Assembly (NCBI RefSeq): GCF_001310275.1
Contig: NZ_LGYZ01000030.1
Coordinates: 1-63,739, forward strand
Source of the DNA: Nocardia arizonensis
GTDB taxonomy: Bacteria; Actinomycetota; Actinomycetes; Mycobacteriales; Mycobacteriaceae
Direction: 5' to 3'
DNA: 63,739 bases
In this document: positions 52,928-62,139 of the stretch, one piece after another
How positions within the stretch are numbered: the stretch's first letter is position 1
How the letters are laid out: the number at the start of each line of letters is the position of its first letter
The notes under the pieces: generated by a model
Told to the model about the DNA's origin: nothing
The model's input: only the letters and a program-made list of their open reading frames with translations
Database searches by the model: none
Translations under genes and position numbers: made by a program

Positions 52928-53899
52928 GTGGGCGTATACGCAACCGTCGAGCTGTTCGGGTGTGACGACTCGTATTTCTGCCTGTCCGGCCCGGGTGCCG
53001 GTGAGCAGGGCGTGGTGCTCGGCACGAACCCGCAAGGGCTGTACGACGCCCCCGTGCGGGTGTCGATGAAACGCGGGGCATTCGAGATCGGCGGCAAACC
53101 GAGCAAGGTCGACCGGCCACACCGCGAACTCGACATCGGCCTCGGGGCGTTCTCGCCGAACGACGACCCCGAGGAATGGGCCGACATCGACTCACGCCTA
53201 CGCGGGGCGTTCGACTACGAAATCGACCCATGGGACCCCGCCGCCGGACCTGCTCGCCTCGCGATCACCACACCGCGCAGCGGTACCCGCTCGCTCGACG
53301 TGCTCATGCTCGAATCGCCCATCCTGGCAATGGATAGCGACCCATGGGACTACGGGCACAGCCTGTTGCCGATGATGCTCGTAGCACCACAACCCATGTG
53401 GTACGAATCCGACTGGACCGGCGACGACGAGCACCCCGCGGGATGGATGCTCGAGGGCGAGGAGTCCGGCGACGGCGAAGTGTGGGTGTGCAATCCCACC
53501 GACCGCCCGATGGCGCACACGGTGATCGTCACCGGCGACGGTCGCGCGCACATCCCCGATGTCTCGTGGACCGGGCCGAAGGGCGCGCGCGTGATCGGCG
53601 TCGATTTCCGGTCGGGCCGCGACGACTCCGACCGCGTGATCGTCACGACCCCCATCGGGCCGACGAACGGTAGCGGCCTGCGCGCCAACGTCGACCGAAT
53701 GAAAATCCCGTTCGAGGACTTCACGAATACGAACGTGACGGGCCTCATGGGCGGTAACCGCCTGCTCTATGTGATCCCGCCGTACACGCCATGGACCGCG
53801 CTACCGGTCGCGGCGTCCGAGGTTACGAGCGACACGTTCGGAATCCTGTTCCGCCAACCACGAATGTGGAGCCGGCCGTGGGGCCTCGAGAGGTTCTGA
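52928..53899 (+). CDS. Distal tail protein
   Basis: 323 aa from GTG. Position after the tape measure and features such as LFGCDDSYFCLSGPGAGEQG, WYESDWTGDD and GVDFRSGRDD fit actinophage Dit-like tail-tip proteins. It forms the hub for the baseplate. Confidence 0.8.
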   Translation: MGVYATVELFGCDDSYFCLSGPGAGEQGVVLGTNPQGLYDAPVRVSMKRGAFEIGGKPSKVDRPHRELDIGLGAFSPNDDPEEWADIDSRLRGAFDYEIDPWDPAAGPARLAITTPRSGTRSLDVLMLESPILAMDSDPWDYGHSLLPMMLVAPQPMWYESDWTGDDEHPAGWMLEGEESGDGEVWVCNPTDRPMAHTVIVTGDGRAHIPDVSWTGPKGARVIGVDFRSGRDDSDRVIVTTPIGPTNGSGLRANVDRMKIPFEDFTNTNVTGLMGGNRLLYVIPPYTPWTALPVAASEVTSDTFGILFRQPRMWSRPWGLERF

Positions 53900-53900
53900 C

Positions 53901-55589
53901 ATGGCCGTGATGACGGCGGACCTGCTCGCCGAATGTGAAGCCATCTGGCAAGTCACCGAGGAACGCGAGCGCCAGCGCGCCGCGCAACGCCTCGAACCGC
54001 CCGATGTCTCGCTGTACGACGGCGAGTTCAACCCGCAGGGCTGGCTCGACGCCGAGTACCTCGGCGATTTCGAGTGGAAAGATAACGACACCGGCGCGGG
54101 CGTCACCGAAATTCCATGGGACCACTACACCGCGCAATGGATTTGGGACGAATGGGGCCGTCTACAGCGCGGCGAGAAGCGAACCGTTCACATCGTCGTC
54201 GAGTGCCGCAACGGCGCGCGCTGGTCCGGGCGCCTCGATTCGGTGTCGGCCGAGAAGCGCGAAGACGGTTCCCGCGTCCTCGTCGTGAACTGGCTCAGCG
54301 ATTACGAAACCGTCAAGTGGTACACGGTTTGGAGTAACCCGTTCCTGCCGTCGGCCCTGCAATTCCCGCGCGTTTTCATGCTCGCCGGCGGCGCCCGTTG
54401 GTGCCTGCTTACCGCCCTCCACCTGCAAGTCATGCGCGAGCAACAATCCTGGTGGAACCTGCCCGACGACCCCCTCGACCCGGACTCGTGGACACCGGCC
54501 GACGTTTCGCAGTGGTCGGTCGTGGTAAAGCCGCACAGTTTCGGCGACGACCTCGCCGACGGGATTCTGTGGGCGCTGCTCTCGTCGAGATTCAAGAACT
54601 GGCACACAGTCGCAGCGCCAATTCTCGCCGACGCCGAACTGTCGGTCGTGTGGCGGCGGTACATGCCGGACCTCGGCGACGAACAGCCGATTCCGGGTAT
54701 GACGCTGCGCCCGGGCGCGCTGGTTATCGACATCGTCGACAAGTCGGGCTATTTCAACCAGGGCACCGCCAACGGCGGAACGCTGTGGGACGGGCTCGTT
54801 AGGGCCGTCGCGAGTTTCGTCGGCTCGTTCATCGACCCGGATGTCGAGGAAATCGCTAGCATCGACGAACCGACCTACAAAATTCCAGGATTCTTCAGCA
54901 CGGCGAAAACTACGCCCTATGTCGTCTGGCTCGAGGGCGAAGAAACCGGAATTCAGTCCAGTAAATACACTCGGTGGCCGTCAAAGGGCGTTCAAGTCGT
55001 AGTCGGCGGTCATTCGATGTACGGCGTAAATGAAGCCATCTCGGCGGCCGTGCAATTGGCGTTTGACCTGCTCAGCGCCGCATTGTTTGTGCCCGCGCTC
55101 GGGGGTAGCGCGGACGCCCTGCTCGCCCCGCTGTACACCGACACCGTCCTCGCATGGATGAATGTCAAGAGCGTCGAGAGATCGTCGAATGACGGCTGGG
55201 CGGGCTATTTCGAGTATTTCCAGGACGGCGCCGATAGGGCATTCACGATCGAATCCCTATTGGTCCTGCGCGCTGGATTCTGGGCCACTCGACAGAAATT
55301 CGCCGCCGAGGTCAACGTAAACGACGGTAGCCCGTGGGTCATCGGCGACCAGGGCCGCGGGCACTGCTGGGTCGGCGACCGCGTCGGGTTCGGCGTCCTC
55401 GGCGACCGCACCGGCCGGATTCACGTCGACCGGATCAAGTCGATTCGCCTGCGTTACAGCGATTCCGAGCCGCTCTCGTGGATACCGGTAATCGGCGACA
55501 ACAGCGACGACAAGGACCCCGCAGTCCGGGCAATCGAGAAGCTCGAGGGCGTGTTTTCCGCGCTGCACGACCTCGGCGTATTCGGCTGA
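53901..55589 (+). CDS. Minor tail protein (tail tip/Tal-like)
   Basis: 562 aa, with LYDGEFNPQGWLDAEYLGDF and DNDTGAGVTEIPWDHYTAQW near the N-terminus and SWIPVIGDNSDDKDPAVRAI at the end. It matches the Siphovirus ReqiPepy6 Gp37-like group by layout. It is the likely tail lysin or adhesin base. Confidence 0.8.
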   Translation: MAVMTADLLAECEAIWQVTEERERQRAAQRLEPPDVSLYDGEFNPQGWLDAEYLGDFEWKDNDTGAGVTEIPWDHYTAQWIWDEWGRLQRGEKRTVHIVVECRNGARWSGRLDSVSAEKREDGSRVLVVNWLSDYETVKWYTVWSNPFLPSALQFPRVFMLAGGARWCLLTALHLQVMREQQSWWNLPDDPLDPDSWTPADVSQWSVVVKPHSFGDDLADGILWALLSSRFKNWHTVAAPILADAELSVVWRRYMPDLGDEQPIPGMTLRPGALVIDIVDKSGYFNQGTANGGTLWDGLVRAVASFVGSFIDPDVEEIASIDEPTYKIPGFFSTAKTTPYVVWLEGEETGIQSSKYTRWPSKGVQVVVGGHSMYGVNEAISAAVQLAFDLLSAALFVPALGGSADALLAPLYTDTVLAWMNVKSVERSSNDGWAGYFEYFQDGADRAFTIESLLVLRAGFWATRQKFAAEVNVNDGSPWVIGDQGRGHCWVGDRVGFGVLGDRTGRIHVDRIKSIRLRYSDSEPLSWIPVIGDNSDDKDPAVRAIEKLEGVFSALHDLGVFG

Positions 55590-55626
55590 GAACTCAACCA
55601 CGCCAGCAAGATTGGAGGACCCCGCC

Positions 55627-55866
55627 GTGTCTCAACTCGTGTACTTCCACATTCCGGCGAAACGCCCCGGCCCGTGCCGACGACCGTTCGCCGAACTCCG
55701 CTCGGCCGTCCCGCCGCCGATCGCCGCCGCAGCGCGGTGCCTCGTCGGCGAGGTCGCACAGTTCGACGAGTGCGAGGACGACATCGACGAGGCCACACAG
55801 GTACCCGTTCGCTACCGGGGGCGCGTGATGGCCGCGCCGCTGCAAGCGGCGCGGCCGGTGCTGTGA
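55627..55866 (+). CDS. Small tail-region protein
   Basis: 79 aa. GGAGG at 55614-55618 selects GTG at 55627. Sequence begins VSQLVYFHIPAKRPGPCRRP; unknown. Confidence 0.55.
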   Translation: MSQLVYFHIPAKRPGPCRRPFAELRSAVPPPIAAAARCLVGEVAQFDECEDDIDEATQVPVRYRGRVMAAPLQAARPVL

Positions 55867-56576
55867 GCGAGATCGAGGACGCCTCACCGCAGGCACCCGG
55901 CGCCGACCGGACCTCACCGCAGCGCCGGCCGTGCAAGGTGTGCGGCACTCGCCGGTGTCCGTGCGAGTGGTGTCACACGAAATGCGGGCTCGATCATCGA
56001 CCGTGGCTCACCTCGGGCACGTTCCCGACCGTCGCGACCTGCAACCCCGATTGTCCGAGCGAGGCGTTTCTGCCGTTCTTGGTGGGCCTGCCCGGTATGC
56101 GCGGCGCATCCATGGCCGTTCCGATTGCCGGGCTCAAACAGTGGTCGACCCGCCTGTGGAACGGCGGGGCGCGACGGGTCGCCGAACAGCGCGAATTCTA
56201 TTGGCCGCCCAAGGCCGGCGAGTTGAATCCGCTGTTCGCCGCAGGCGAATGGAAGGACGAGCCGCCGCCGCCGGACTGGTCGACCGATGTCGATATCAAT
56301 GCGCTGTCGGGCGTGATGCAGGCCGAGCTCAAGCGCCAGTTCGACGAACGCGAGGCCGCCGCCGAGGCCGCCCGGCCCCCCGAGGTGGCCCGCGGCTACG
56401 TCACGCGCGTAACCCGATTCGACCCGACCGAGCACACCGTTACCGAGGTGCTCGCCCACCTGCGCACCGCGAGCCTGGCCGAAGTGCGGCGCGTGATCGC
56501 GATCGAGGCCGAGACCAGCAAGCGCGCCGGAATTCTCAAGCGGCACAAGGATAATGGAGGTTCGACCAATGGCTGA
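55863..56576 (+). CDS. Phage protein with zinc-ribbon start
   Basis: 237 aa from GTG. CKVCGTRRCPCEWCHTKCG and CNPDCPSEAF form a zinc-binding head; the rest is helical with a charged C-terminus. It lies between tail tip and amidase genes. Function unknown. Confidence 0.62.
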   Translation: MSEIEDASPQAPGADRTSPQRRPCKVCGTRRCPCEWCHTKCGLDHRPWLTSGTFPTVATCNPDCPSEAFLPFLVGLPGMRGASMAVPIAGLKQWSTRLWNGGARRVAEQREFYWPPKAGELNPLFAAGEWKDEPPPPDWSTDVDINALSGVMQAELKRQFDEREAAAEAARPPEVARGYVTRVTRFDPTEHTVTEVLAHLRTASLAEVRRVIAIEAETSKRAGILKRHKDNGGSTNG

Positions 56577-57408
56577 TCCCGTATGGCTGCCCGAGGTTCT
56601 GCGCGCCGAAGGTCTCGAGGTGCGCGAGTTCCCCGGATGGCGCGACCGCGGTCACGGCGATTTCGGCGACATCTGGGGCGTGGTCGCCCATCACACCGGT
56701 TCGTTCGGCGCCACCCCCGGCAGCATCGCCAATCACCCGACGCTCGGGCTGTGCTCGCAGCTGTACCTCGGCAGCGACGGCGCGTACACCGTGGTAGGCG
56801 CCGGCATCGCGTACCACGCCGGACAGGGCGCGTACCCGGGCCTACCGCGAGACAACGCGAACGCCTACACGATCGGCATCGAGGCCGCCAACGATGGCGG
56901 CGGCTCGCCGGGACGGCCGCACCGCTCGAGCTGGTCGGACGCGCAGTACGACGCATATGTGCGCGGCGTGGCCGCGATCCTGCGCCACCTCGGACACGAC
57001 GCCTCGCGCATCATCGCACACCGCGAGTGGGCCGGTGCCGCGCAAGGGAAATGGGACCCCGGCGCCATCGACATGCCCACGTTCCGGCGCGACGTTCAAG
57101 CCGCCATCGGCGGCACCCCCGCACACCAGGAGGACGACATGCCCACATCTGCCGACGTTGCTAAGGCCCTGCTCGCAACGCGCCTCAAGCGCCCCGACGG
57201 CACCGACGGCGACACGGTCGGCAACGTGCTGGCGTGGATCGACCAGCACGCCGCGCAGCTTGTCGTCGAGCAACTCGGACCGGGTTCCGAGGCGATCCGC
57301 GGGCCGGTCGTCACCCCGACGAGGTGGGCCGAGCTCGGCGACCGCACGCAGGTCGAGGCGCTCGCGGCCCTGCTCGACGCCGCCGGTATCGAGGGGCGGG
57401 CGAAGTGA
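56569..57408 (+). CDS. Endolysin (N-acetylmuramoyl-L-alanine amidase)
   Basis: 279 aa. Amidase_2 fold with VVAHHTGSFG (His41-His42), IGIEAAN (Glu105), HREW (His151) and KWDPG (Asp163). A C-terminal region of about 85 residues could bind the wall. It cuts the peptide from muramic acid at lysis. ATG after GGAGG; the stop overlaps the holin start. Confidence 0.92.
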   Translation: MADPVWLPEVLRAEGLEVREFPGWRDRGHGDFGDIWGVVAHHTGSFGATPGSIANHPTLGLCSQLYLGSDGAYTVVGAGIAYHAGQGAYPGLPRDNANAYTIGIEAANDGGGSPGRPHRSSWSDAQYDAYVRGVAAILRHLGHDASRIIAHREWAGAAQGKWDPGAIDMPTFRRDVQAAIGGTPAHQEDDMPTSADVAKALLATRLKRPDGTDGDTVGNVLAWIDQHAAQLVVEQLGPGSEAIRGPVVTPTRWAELGDRTQVEALAALLDAAGIEGRAK

Positions 57409-57671
57409 TGGGATGCCATAGCACCCCCGAGGACCCGACACAGGTTCGGTTTCCGTGGCGCGCGGTCCTGCGCACTGCGCTGTCGGTCGTCATCGGCACC
57501 GCCGCCGCTATGCCGATGATCGTCGCCGCGTCCGGCCTGCCCGATACCGCGGCCGGCGTCGGAACGCTGCTCGGTGTCTCGGCCGCCGTGACCCGCGTCC
57601 TCGCCGTGCCCGCGGTGAACCTGGCGCTCGCCCGGTGGGCGCCATGGTTGGCCGCCGAGCCGAGGCAGTGA
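57408..57671 (+). CDS. Holin candidate 1
   Basis: 87 aa with two membrane helices (ALSVVIGTAAAMPMIVAASG and TLLGVSAAVTRVLAVPAVNLA). ATG overlaps the amidase stop. Position and topology suggest a class II holin. Confidence 0.75.
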   Translation: MGCHSTPEDPTQVRFPWRAVLRTALSVVIGTAAAMPMIVAASGLPDTAAGVGTLLGVSAAVTRVLAVPAVNLALARWAPWLAAEPRQ

Positions 57672-57677
57672 ACGCGC

Positions 57678-58049
57678 ATGGTGTACACGGTGAGAGGGGA
57701 TGACGTGCTCAACGAGATGATCGCCGCGGCCGGCGGCGCGCTCGGCGTCGGCGGCCTCGGCGGCGCGCTAGTCGGCGCTGCCGTCGGCCGCCGCGGTCGC
57801 AAGGTCGACGCCCTCGAGAAGATCGAGGGCATAGCGACCCGCCTCGCCGACAAGGCCACCGAGGCCGCCGACAAGCGGGTCGCGCAGGTGGAGGCGCAAC
57901 TCGCCGCGTACGAGGTTCGCGACCGTGATCGCGACGAGCGACGGCGGCTCGCGGCAGCATTGCATACGCAGTGGGATAACGCGATCGCTGACCAGATTCG
58001 GGCGCTCGGCGGCACCGCGCCACCGCCCCCGCCGCTCGAGGTGGTGTGA
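57678..58049 (+). CDS. Holin candidate 2 / membrane-associated coiled coil
   Basis: 123 aa from ATG; GTG at 57705 after GAGAGGGGA is a good alternative (114 aa). A glycine-rich helix (AAAGGALGVGGLGGALVGAAV) then a charged helix (KVDALEKIEGIATRLADKAT and more). It may be a second holin or an antiholin. Confidence 0.65.
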   Translation: MVYTVRGDDVLNEMIAAAGGALGVGGLGGALVGAAVGRRGRKVDALEKIEGIATRLADKATEAADKRVAQVEAQLAAYEVRDRDRDERRRLAAALHTQWDNAIADQIRALGGTAPPPPPLEVV

Positions 58050-58050
58050 G

Positions 58051-58878
58051 TTGACGCAGCCCGACGGCGCGAATCCGAACGGCGCACTCAACCCAACGCG
58101 CCCGGGTTCGTTCCTCGAGTTCCAGGAACTCACCGAGGCGGCGATATTCGACAAGAGCAAGGCGCCGATCGTCGGCACGACCGGCTCGGCGACCCGGGCT
58201 CAGCAGGACATTGCCGCCACGGACGGCAATGTCATTCCGAGTGGCGGCGGGTTGTGGCAGACGTTCACACGGAATGCCGACGCCACGTTTCCCCGGATCA
58301 TGCTGCAACCGGAGTTGAACAACTCGACGGGCACCGGCGGCGGTAGCGGCGGAAGTCACTCGCATTCGATGAGCGACAACCAACCGCCGGACTACACCCC
58401 GGCCGGCCACGGCGCGAACCTCATGGAACTCGGATACCTTGAGTGCACGAAGGATCGCCGGTACCTGCGCGGCACGTTCGGTACCGGCAACTCGGTGACG
58501 CTGGCCGGAATCACTGCCCTGTACCTGTGCGCCTATCTCCAGGACCCGACGAGTGGCGACCTCGACCTCATGGCCGCAACCGGCAATATCACGATGAGTG
58601 TCGGCGACACGAACACCGAGTACACGTTCGATTTCCCCGCCGCGCTCGACGCGCTGAAAAGTGACATATGGGCCGTCGGTGTATTGCAGGTGACCAGCGC
58701 GTTGCAGACCTGCAAGTCGATTCTCCGAAAACGGGTGTGGTCGATGAACGCCCCCGCCGGATTCAAGCCCGACGCGCTGTACGGCTACGCCGGGCCGTAC
58801 ACCTCGCCGCCGAGCTCGATCGCGTACAGCGCGATCACGTTCGGAAACAGCATCGTTCCGTACTACGCACTCAGCTAG
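58051..58878 (+). CDS. Minor tail protein, unknown
   Basis: 275 aa from TTG, the only nearby start. Begins LTQPDGANPNGALNPTRPGS; GGSHSHSMSDN in the middle; a beta-rich C-terminal domain. Similar proteins lie after the lysis genes in actinophages. Probably part of the tail-tip fibres. Confidence 0.7.
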   Translation: MTQPDGANPNGALNPTRPGSFLEFQELTEAAIFDKSKAPIVGTTGSATRAQQDIAATDGNVIPSGGGLWQTFTRNADATFPRIMLQPELNNSTGTGGGSGGSHSHSMSDNQPPDYTPAGHGANLMELGYLECTKDRRYLRGTFGTGNSVTLAGITALYLCAYLQDPTSGDLDLMAATGNITMSVGDTNTEYTFDFPAALDALKSDIWAVGVLQVTSALQTCKSILRKRVWSMNAPAGFKPDALYGYAGPYTSPPSSIAYSAITFGNSIVPYYALS

Positions 58879-58893
58879 GCAGGAGGCCCGCCT

Positions 58894-59202
58894 ATGCCGA
58901 TCGGATGGCGTTCGATCCGCGACGACATCGAGCTCACGGGAGGCGATTTCATCGTTTCCCGCACTCATCCCGCCGGCGAGCTCCCGCCCGGCACCACAGC
59001 CGAAATCGTGTGGGCCACGACGCCGTCGCCGACGACGTGGACCGCGGTCGTCGAGGACGGCACCGTGTCGTGGCGCGAAGAACAGGCGGCCGTGGCCCTC
59101 ATTCCGGCGGGCACGCGGTTCGTCATGTGGATTCACTACCCGAACACCGAAACCGAGACCACCGACGATTTCGAGTGGGTCAAGGGCGTTGCCCGTCGAT
59201 AA
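58894..59202 (+). CDS. Small tail protein (LtfC-like)
   Basis: 102 aa, beta-rich, from ATG after AGGAGG. GWRSIRDDIELTGGDF and WVKGVARR. Probably an adaptor or fibre protein. Confidence 0.65.
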   Translation: MPIGWRSIRDDIELTGGDFIVSRTHPAGELPPGTTAEIVWATTPSPTTWTAVVEDGTVSWREEQAAVALIPAGTRFVMWIHYPNTETETTDDFEWVKGVARR

Positions 59203-59229
59203 TCCCCGAGCCGCAAGGAGGTTCAACCC

Positions 59230-59571
59230 ATGACAGCCACGACCGCCGAGCGAAACGCACACGCGGAATTCTGGGCGTCCCGCTCCAACACGTTCTCCGC
59301 GCACACTGGCGACCCCGGCGCGGCAGGCACCGCGAACGAGGTGGTCGGCGGCGGCTACTCGAGGCAGACCACCACATGGCCGGGCTCGGCCACCGGCGGA
59401 ACCATCACCGGTAGCCAGCTGACTTTCTCGGTGCCGGCCGGAACGAGCGTGACCCACCTCGGCCGATGGAACGGCAGCACATTCGTCGGGTCCATCGACA
59501 GCCCGGACGCCTCGGTGTCGCCCGCCGGCGAGATCAAGCCGACCCCGTCGTACACCTACAACGGCGACTAG
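59230..59571 (+). CDS. Tail fibre-associated protein
   Basis: 113 aa after AAGGAGG. RNAHAEFWASRSNTFSAHTG and beta-rich C-term (SVTHLGRWNGSTFVGSIDSP). This family is common with tail proteins; role unproved. Confidence 0.68.
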   Translation: MTATTAERNAHAEFWASRSNTFSAHTGDPGAAGTANEVVGGGYSRQTTTWPGSATGGTITGSQLTFSVPAGTSVTHLGRWNGSTFVGSIDSPDASVSPAGEIKPTPSYTYNGD

Positions 59572-60777
59572 ATGTCTCTGCCGTGGCCCGGACCGGACAC
59601 GCGCCGAATGCGTTTCCCCGGACCGGACACCGCCGAATTTCGGTTTCCCGGACCGGATCGCCGCGCGATCGCCTGGCCGCCCGCGCCGACGTTCGCCGTC
59701 CTCGTGCTCGCCGAGGCGGTCGGCGTCGGCACCGCTGGCGCTGTCATGTCGGCTGTGTCGCTGCCCGCCGTCTCGGCGAGCGGGACCGGATTCGCCACGG
59801 CCGATTTCACAGCCTCGACCGCAGTCCTCGCCGCCGCCGCCGGAACCGGCACGGCCACGGCGGTCTATCTCCCGTCCGAGGTCGACGCCGAGGCGGTCGG
59901 CGTAGGCGTCGCCTCGGCCGCTGTGCTCCCGTCGGTGGCCGCCGCCGTCTCGGCGAGCGGCACGGGCACCGCCTCGGCGACTGTGTACCCGGTCGCCCCC
60001 GTCGCGCCGGCGGCCTCGGGCACCGGAACCGCAGGCGCATCGGTCACCACGCGCACAGCGGTCGCCGCCGCAGCCTCGGGCACCGGTTCGGCGACAGCGA
60101 CGGTCACGGTCGGACACGTCTACACGAACCCCGACACGTTCAACCGCACGGACTCGGCGAGCCTCGGCTCCGATTGGCGAGTGGACCGCAACGGGTCGCC
60201 GAAGATCGCGACGAACCGCGCGCAGATGCAAACGATGAGCAACGGCGACGGTCGCGCGGGCAACTGGACCAGTTACCAGGCCGGCCCGGCGTCCGGGCAA
60301 TTCGCGACGGACAACTACGAAGTAGAGCTGCAGCTCATCGCCCCGGTAGGCAACGCGGCAACCGACAATTTCACAGGCGTAATCCTCGCCGCCGCGGATA
60401 CGTTCGGCGGCACTGGCGGCACCGGCGTGATGTGCTACTGCCTCGTGTCGACCGGTAGCGGCTGCAAGATCATGACGCAGACCGGCATACCGGTGTCGTC
60501 CGGCATATCGTCGGGGCAGACCGGCCAGACGCAACAGGCCACGACCGCGACGAACATCGCGAGTACCGACCTGATCCGGTTCCGGCGGTCTGGAAACGTG
60601 TTCACGCTGTATCGAAACGGGTCGTCGTTGCTCACATGGACCGACGCGAGCAACATCGTTTCCAGTGGTGCGACGAATCGGCGGTGGGGCCTCATCTTCG
60701 AGGGGAATTACCCGCTGTTCAATGCCGAATTCCGCTCACCCGCAGGCGACGCCGTAACCTCGGCCCGCGACCTGTAG
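59572..60777 (+). CDS. Receptor-binding/minor tail protein with repeats
   Basis: 401 aa. N-terminus has three GPD repeats (WPGPDTRRMRF, FPGPDTAEFRF, FPGPDRRAIAW). Residues 45-180 are Ala/Ser/Thr repeats around SGTGTA units. The C-terminal ~220 residues form a lectin-like beta sandwich (NRTDSASLGSDWRV, VFTLYRNGSSLLTW, GLIFEGNYPLF), as in mycobacteriophage tail tips. It likely binds a surface sugar. Confidence 0.8.
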   Translation: MSLPWPGPDTRRMRFPGPDTAEFRFPGPDRRAIAWPPAPTFAVLVLAEAVGVGTAGAVMSAVSLPAVSASGTGFATADFTASTAVLAAAAGTGTATAVYLPSEVDAEAVGVGVASAAVLPSVAAAVSASGTGTASATVYPVAPVAPAASGTGTAGASVTTRTAVAAAASGTGSATATVTVGHVYTNPDTFNRTDSASLGSDWRVDRNGSPKIATNRAQMQTMSNGDGRAGNWTSYQAGPASGQFATDNYEVELQLIAPVGNAATDNFTGVILAAADTFGGTGGTGVMCYCLVSTGSGCKIMTQTGIPVSSGISSGQTGQTQQATTATNIASTDLIRFRRSGNVFTLYRNGSSLLTWTDASNIVSSGATNRRWGLIFEGNYPLFNAEFRSPAGDAVTSARDL

Positions 60778-60794
60778 CAGCACGCCCCGAACGA

Positions 60795-60826
60795 AACGCG
60801 CCCCCGCCAACCGGCGGGGGCGCGTT
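60795..60826. terminator. Bidirectional terminator between late operon and minus-strand block
   Basis: A 14-bp perfect stem (AACGCGCCCCCGCC, 60795-60808) with loop AACC and 60813-60826. It separates convergent units. Confidence 0.85.
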
Positions 60827-60841
60827 CGTCGTTTCGGTGGT

Positions 60842-61108
60842 TCAACGACCGCCGAGCCCGTTCCTTGCCAGCCACTTGTCGACCCACACCGTCGCTGCCT
60901 GCTTGTCCAGCGTAGGCCAGTTCATTTGCATGAGCTGGACCACCACGAGCATTCTCGTGTCGTCGGCGGCGGACCCGGCCGCGGCGGCGGCGGCCGAATT
61001 CTCGATGTTCTTCAAATCGCGCATGAGTCCCACGGCGGCGTTCCTGTCTATCGGGTGTCGATGGGTCGTTGTGACCTCCCATCGCCCGATGATGGCGCAT
61101 CGATACAC
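60842..61108 (-). CDS. Small protein of the attR-side block, unknown
   Basis: 88 aa from GTG at 61108. An Ala-rich helix (NIENSAAAAAAGSAADD) and LDKQAATVWVDKWLARNG. No recognised family. Last gene of the minus-strand unit. Confidence 0.55.
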   Translation of the reverse strand: MYRCAIIGRWEVTTTHRHPIDRNAAVGLMRDLKNIENSAAAAAAGSAADDTRMLVVVQLMQMNWPTLDKQAATVWVDKWLARNGLGGR

Positions 61109-61121
61109 AAACCGCCCGGTC

Positions 61122-61502
61122 TCAGCGCCACCCGGGCCGATCGTCGATCCATACGACAGGCCCCGGTATCGACCCGTCGCCGACGCACAACCACAGCGTT
61201 TGCCGCGAGGTTCCCGTCTGGCGCATCATCTCGGCCGTATCGGCGAAGGTCACCATTCGAGGCCGCATGAACGGCGCACCGTCGGGCGACCACGCGCGAA
61301 TACACGCGAGCGACCACCCCGGCCACCGACCCACCTCGATATCCGGCGACGGCACCCACACTCGTTCGCTGTGACGCCACGCCAAGAGTTGCCGGTACGG
61401 ATGACCGGACAGCATCGCGAACGCGCCGAGGCTGTAGTACCGCCGAATTCCCGCGTCTCGGGGGTCCGGCCGCAGCACAGGCGTCGTCGTCGCGGCCGTC
61501 AC
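61122..61502 (-). CDS. Tandem HTH (AlpA/excisionase-like) protein
   Basis: 126 aa from GTG at 61502. Two similar units: YYSLGAFAMLSGHPYRQLLA with PSPDIEVGRWPGW, and TFADTAEMMRQTGTSRQTLW with IPGPVVWIDDRPGW. Each is an HTH with wing. GTGA overlap with the upstream gene sets the start. Likely a DNA-binding regulator of the lysogen-expressed block. Confidence 0.65.
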   Translation of the reverse strand: MTAATTTPVLRPDPRDAGIRRYYSLGAFAMLSGHPYRQLLAWRHSERVWVPSPDIEVGRWPGWSLACIRAWSPDGAPFMRPRMVTFADTAEMMRQTGTSRQTLWLCVGDGSIPGPVVWIDDRPGWR

Positions 61503-61735
61503 CGCTCGACCTCGACGACGACCACCGATAGCGGCATCACGTCGACCGGATCGCCGAGGGCGCCGAGGGCGGGCTGCGCGTCGTCGAGCTCGACATATCC
61601 CGGCCCGCCCTCGATCGGGTGCACGGTGCCGAATTCGTCGACCACCGACCATGACCCGTCGTCGTGTTGCAGCCACCCGGTGAGGTCATGGTCCTGCTCG
61701 TCGTGCCCGTCGCGGCGGGCAAGCTCGCCGATCAT
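61499..61735 (-). CDS. Small protein of the attR-side block, unknown
   Basis: 78 aa. DGHDEQDHDLTGWLQHDDGS then a beta-like Val-rich C-terminus. Acidic. Coupled to both neighbours by overlaps. Unknown. Confidence 0.52.
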   Translation of the reverse strand: MIGELARRDGHDEQDHDLTGWLQHDDGSWSVVDEFGTVHPIEGGPGYVELDDAQPALGALGDPVDVMPLSVVVVEVER

Positions 61736-61983
61736 GGCAGATTCTTCGAGTTGCGCGGGTCGGGCACGACGCGACCGGCCTCGACGAGCGTTCGATGTGC
61801 CGCCCGTTTGCGCGCGCAGGTGTCAATCGGGCACCCAGCGTGCCGCTGCATGGCGTAGTGGGCGGCCTCGGGTGTGAATGCTCTGTCGGGCGCCTCGTGC
61901 GGCCACGCGAGCGGCAGCACGTCGCGGTTCAGCAGTTCGTCATCGGCGGCGATGAGCGCCGCCATTTCACGTGATGCGGCCAC
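61732..61983 (-). CDS. Small zinc-site-like protein of the attR-side block
   Basis: 83 aa from GTG. MQRHAGCPIDTCARKRAAHR has Cys-x4-Cys with nearby His, a possible zinc knuckle. ATGA overlap with the downstream gene. First of four small coupled genes. Confidence 0.55.
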   Translation of the reverse strand: MAASREMAALIAADDELLNRDVLPLAWPHEAPDRAFTPEAAHYAMQRHAGCPIDTCARKRAAHRTLVEAGRVVPDPRNSKNLP

Positions 61984-62018
61984 AGGCCACCCCCGGCGGG
62001 TAGAGGATTCTTGGATTC

Positions 62019-62059
62019 CGCCGACGCCGGAGACTCTCGAGGTTCATCCGGCGTCGGCG
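62019..62059 (-). terminator. Hairpin between the HTH/TPR gene and the four small genes
   Basis: CGCCGACGCCGG (62019-62030) pairs with 62048-62059; 17-base loop. It may end transcription from the regulator gene. Confidence 0.6.
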
Positions 62060-62139
62060 TTGTCCTAAGACTCGCCCGGTGGGGTGGCTTGCGTCACTGT
62101 CAGTTTCGGATCGTGTCGGCCGGAACTGTCAGTAAGCGG

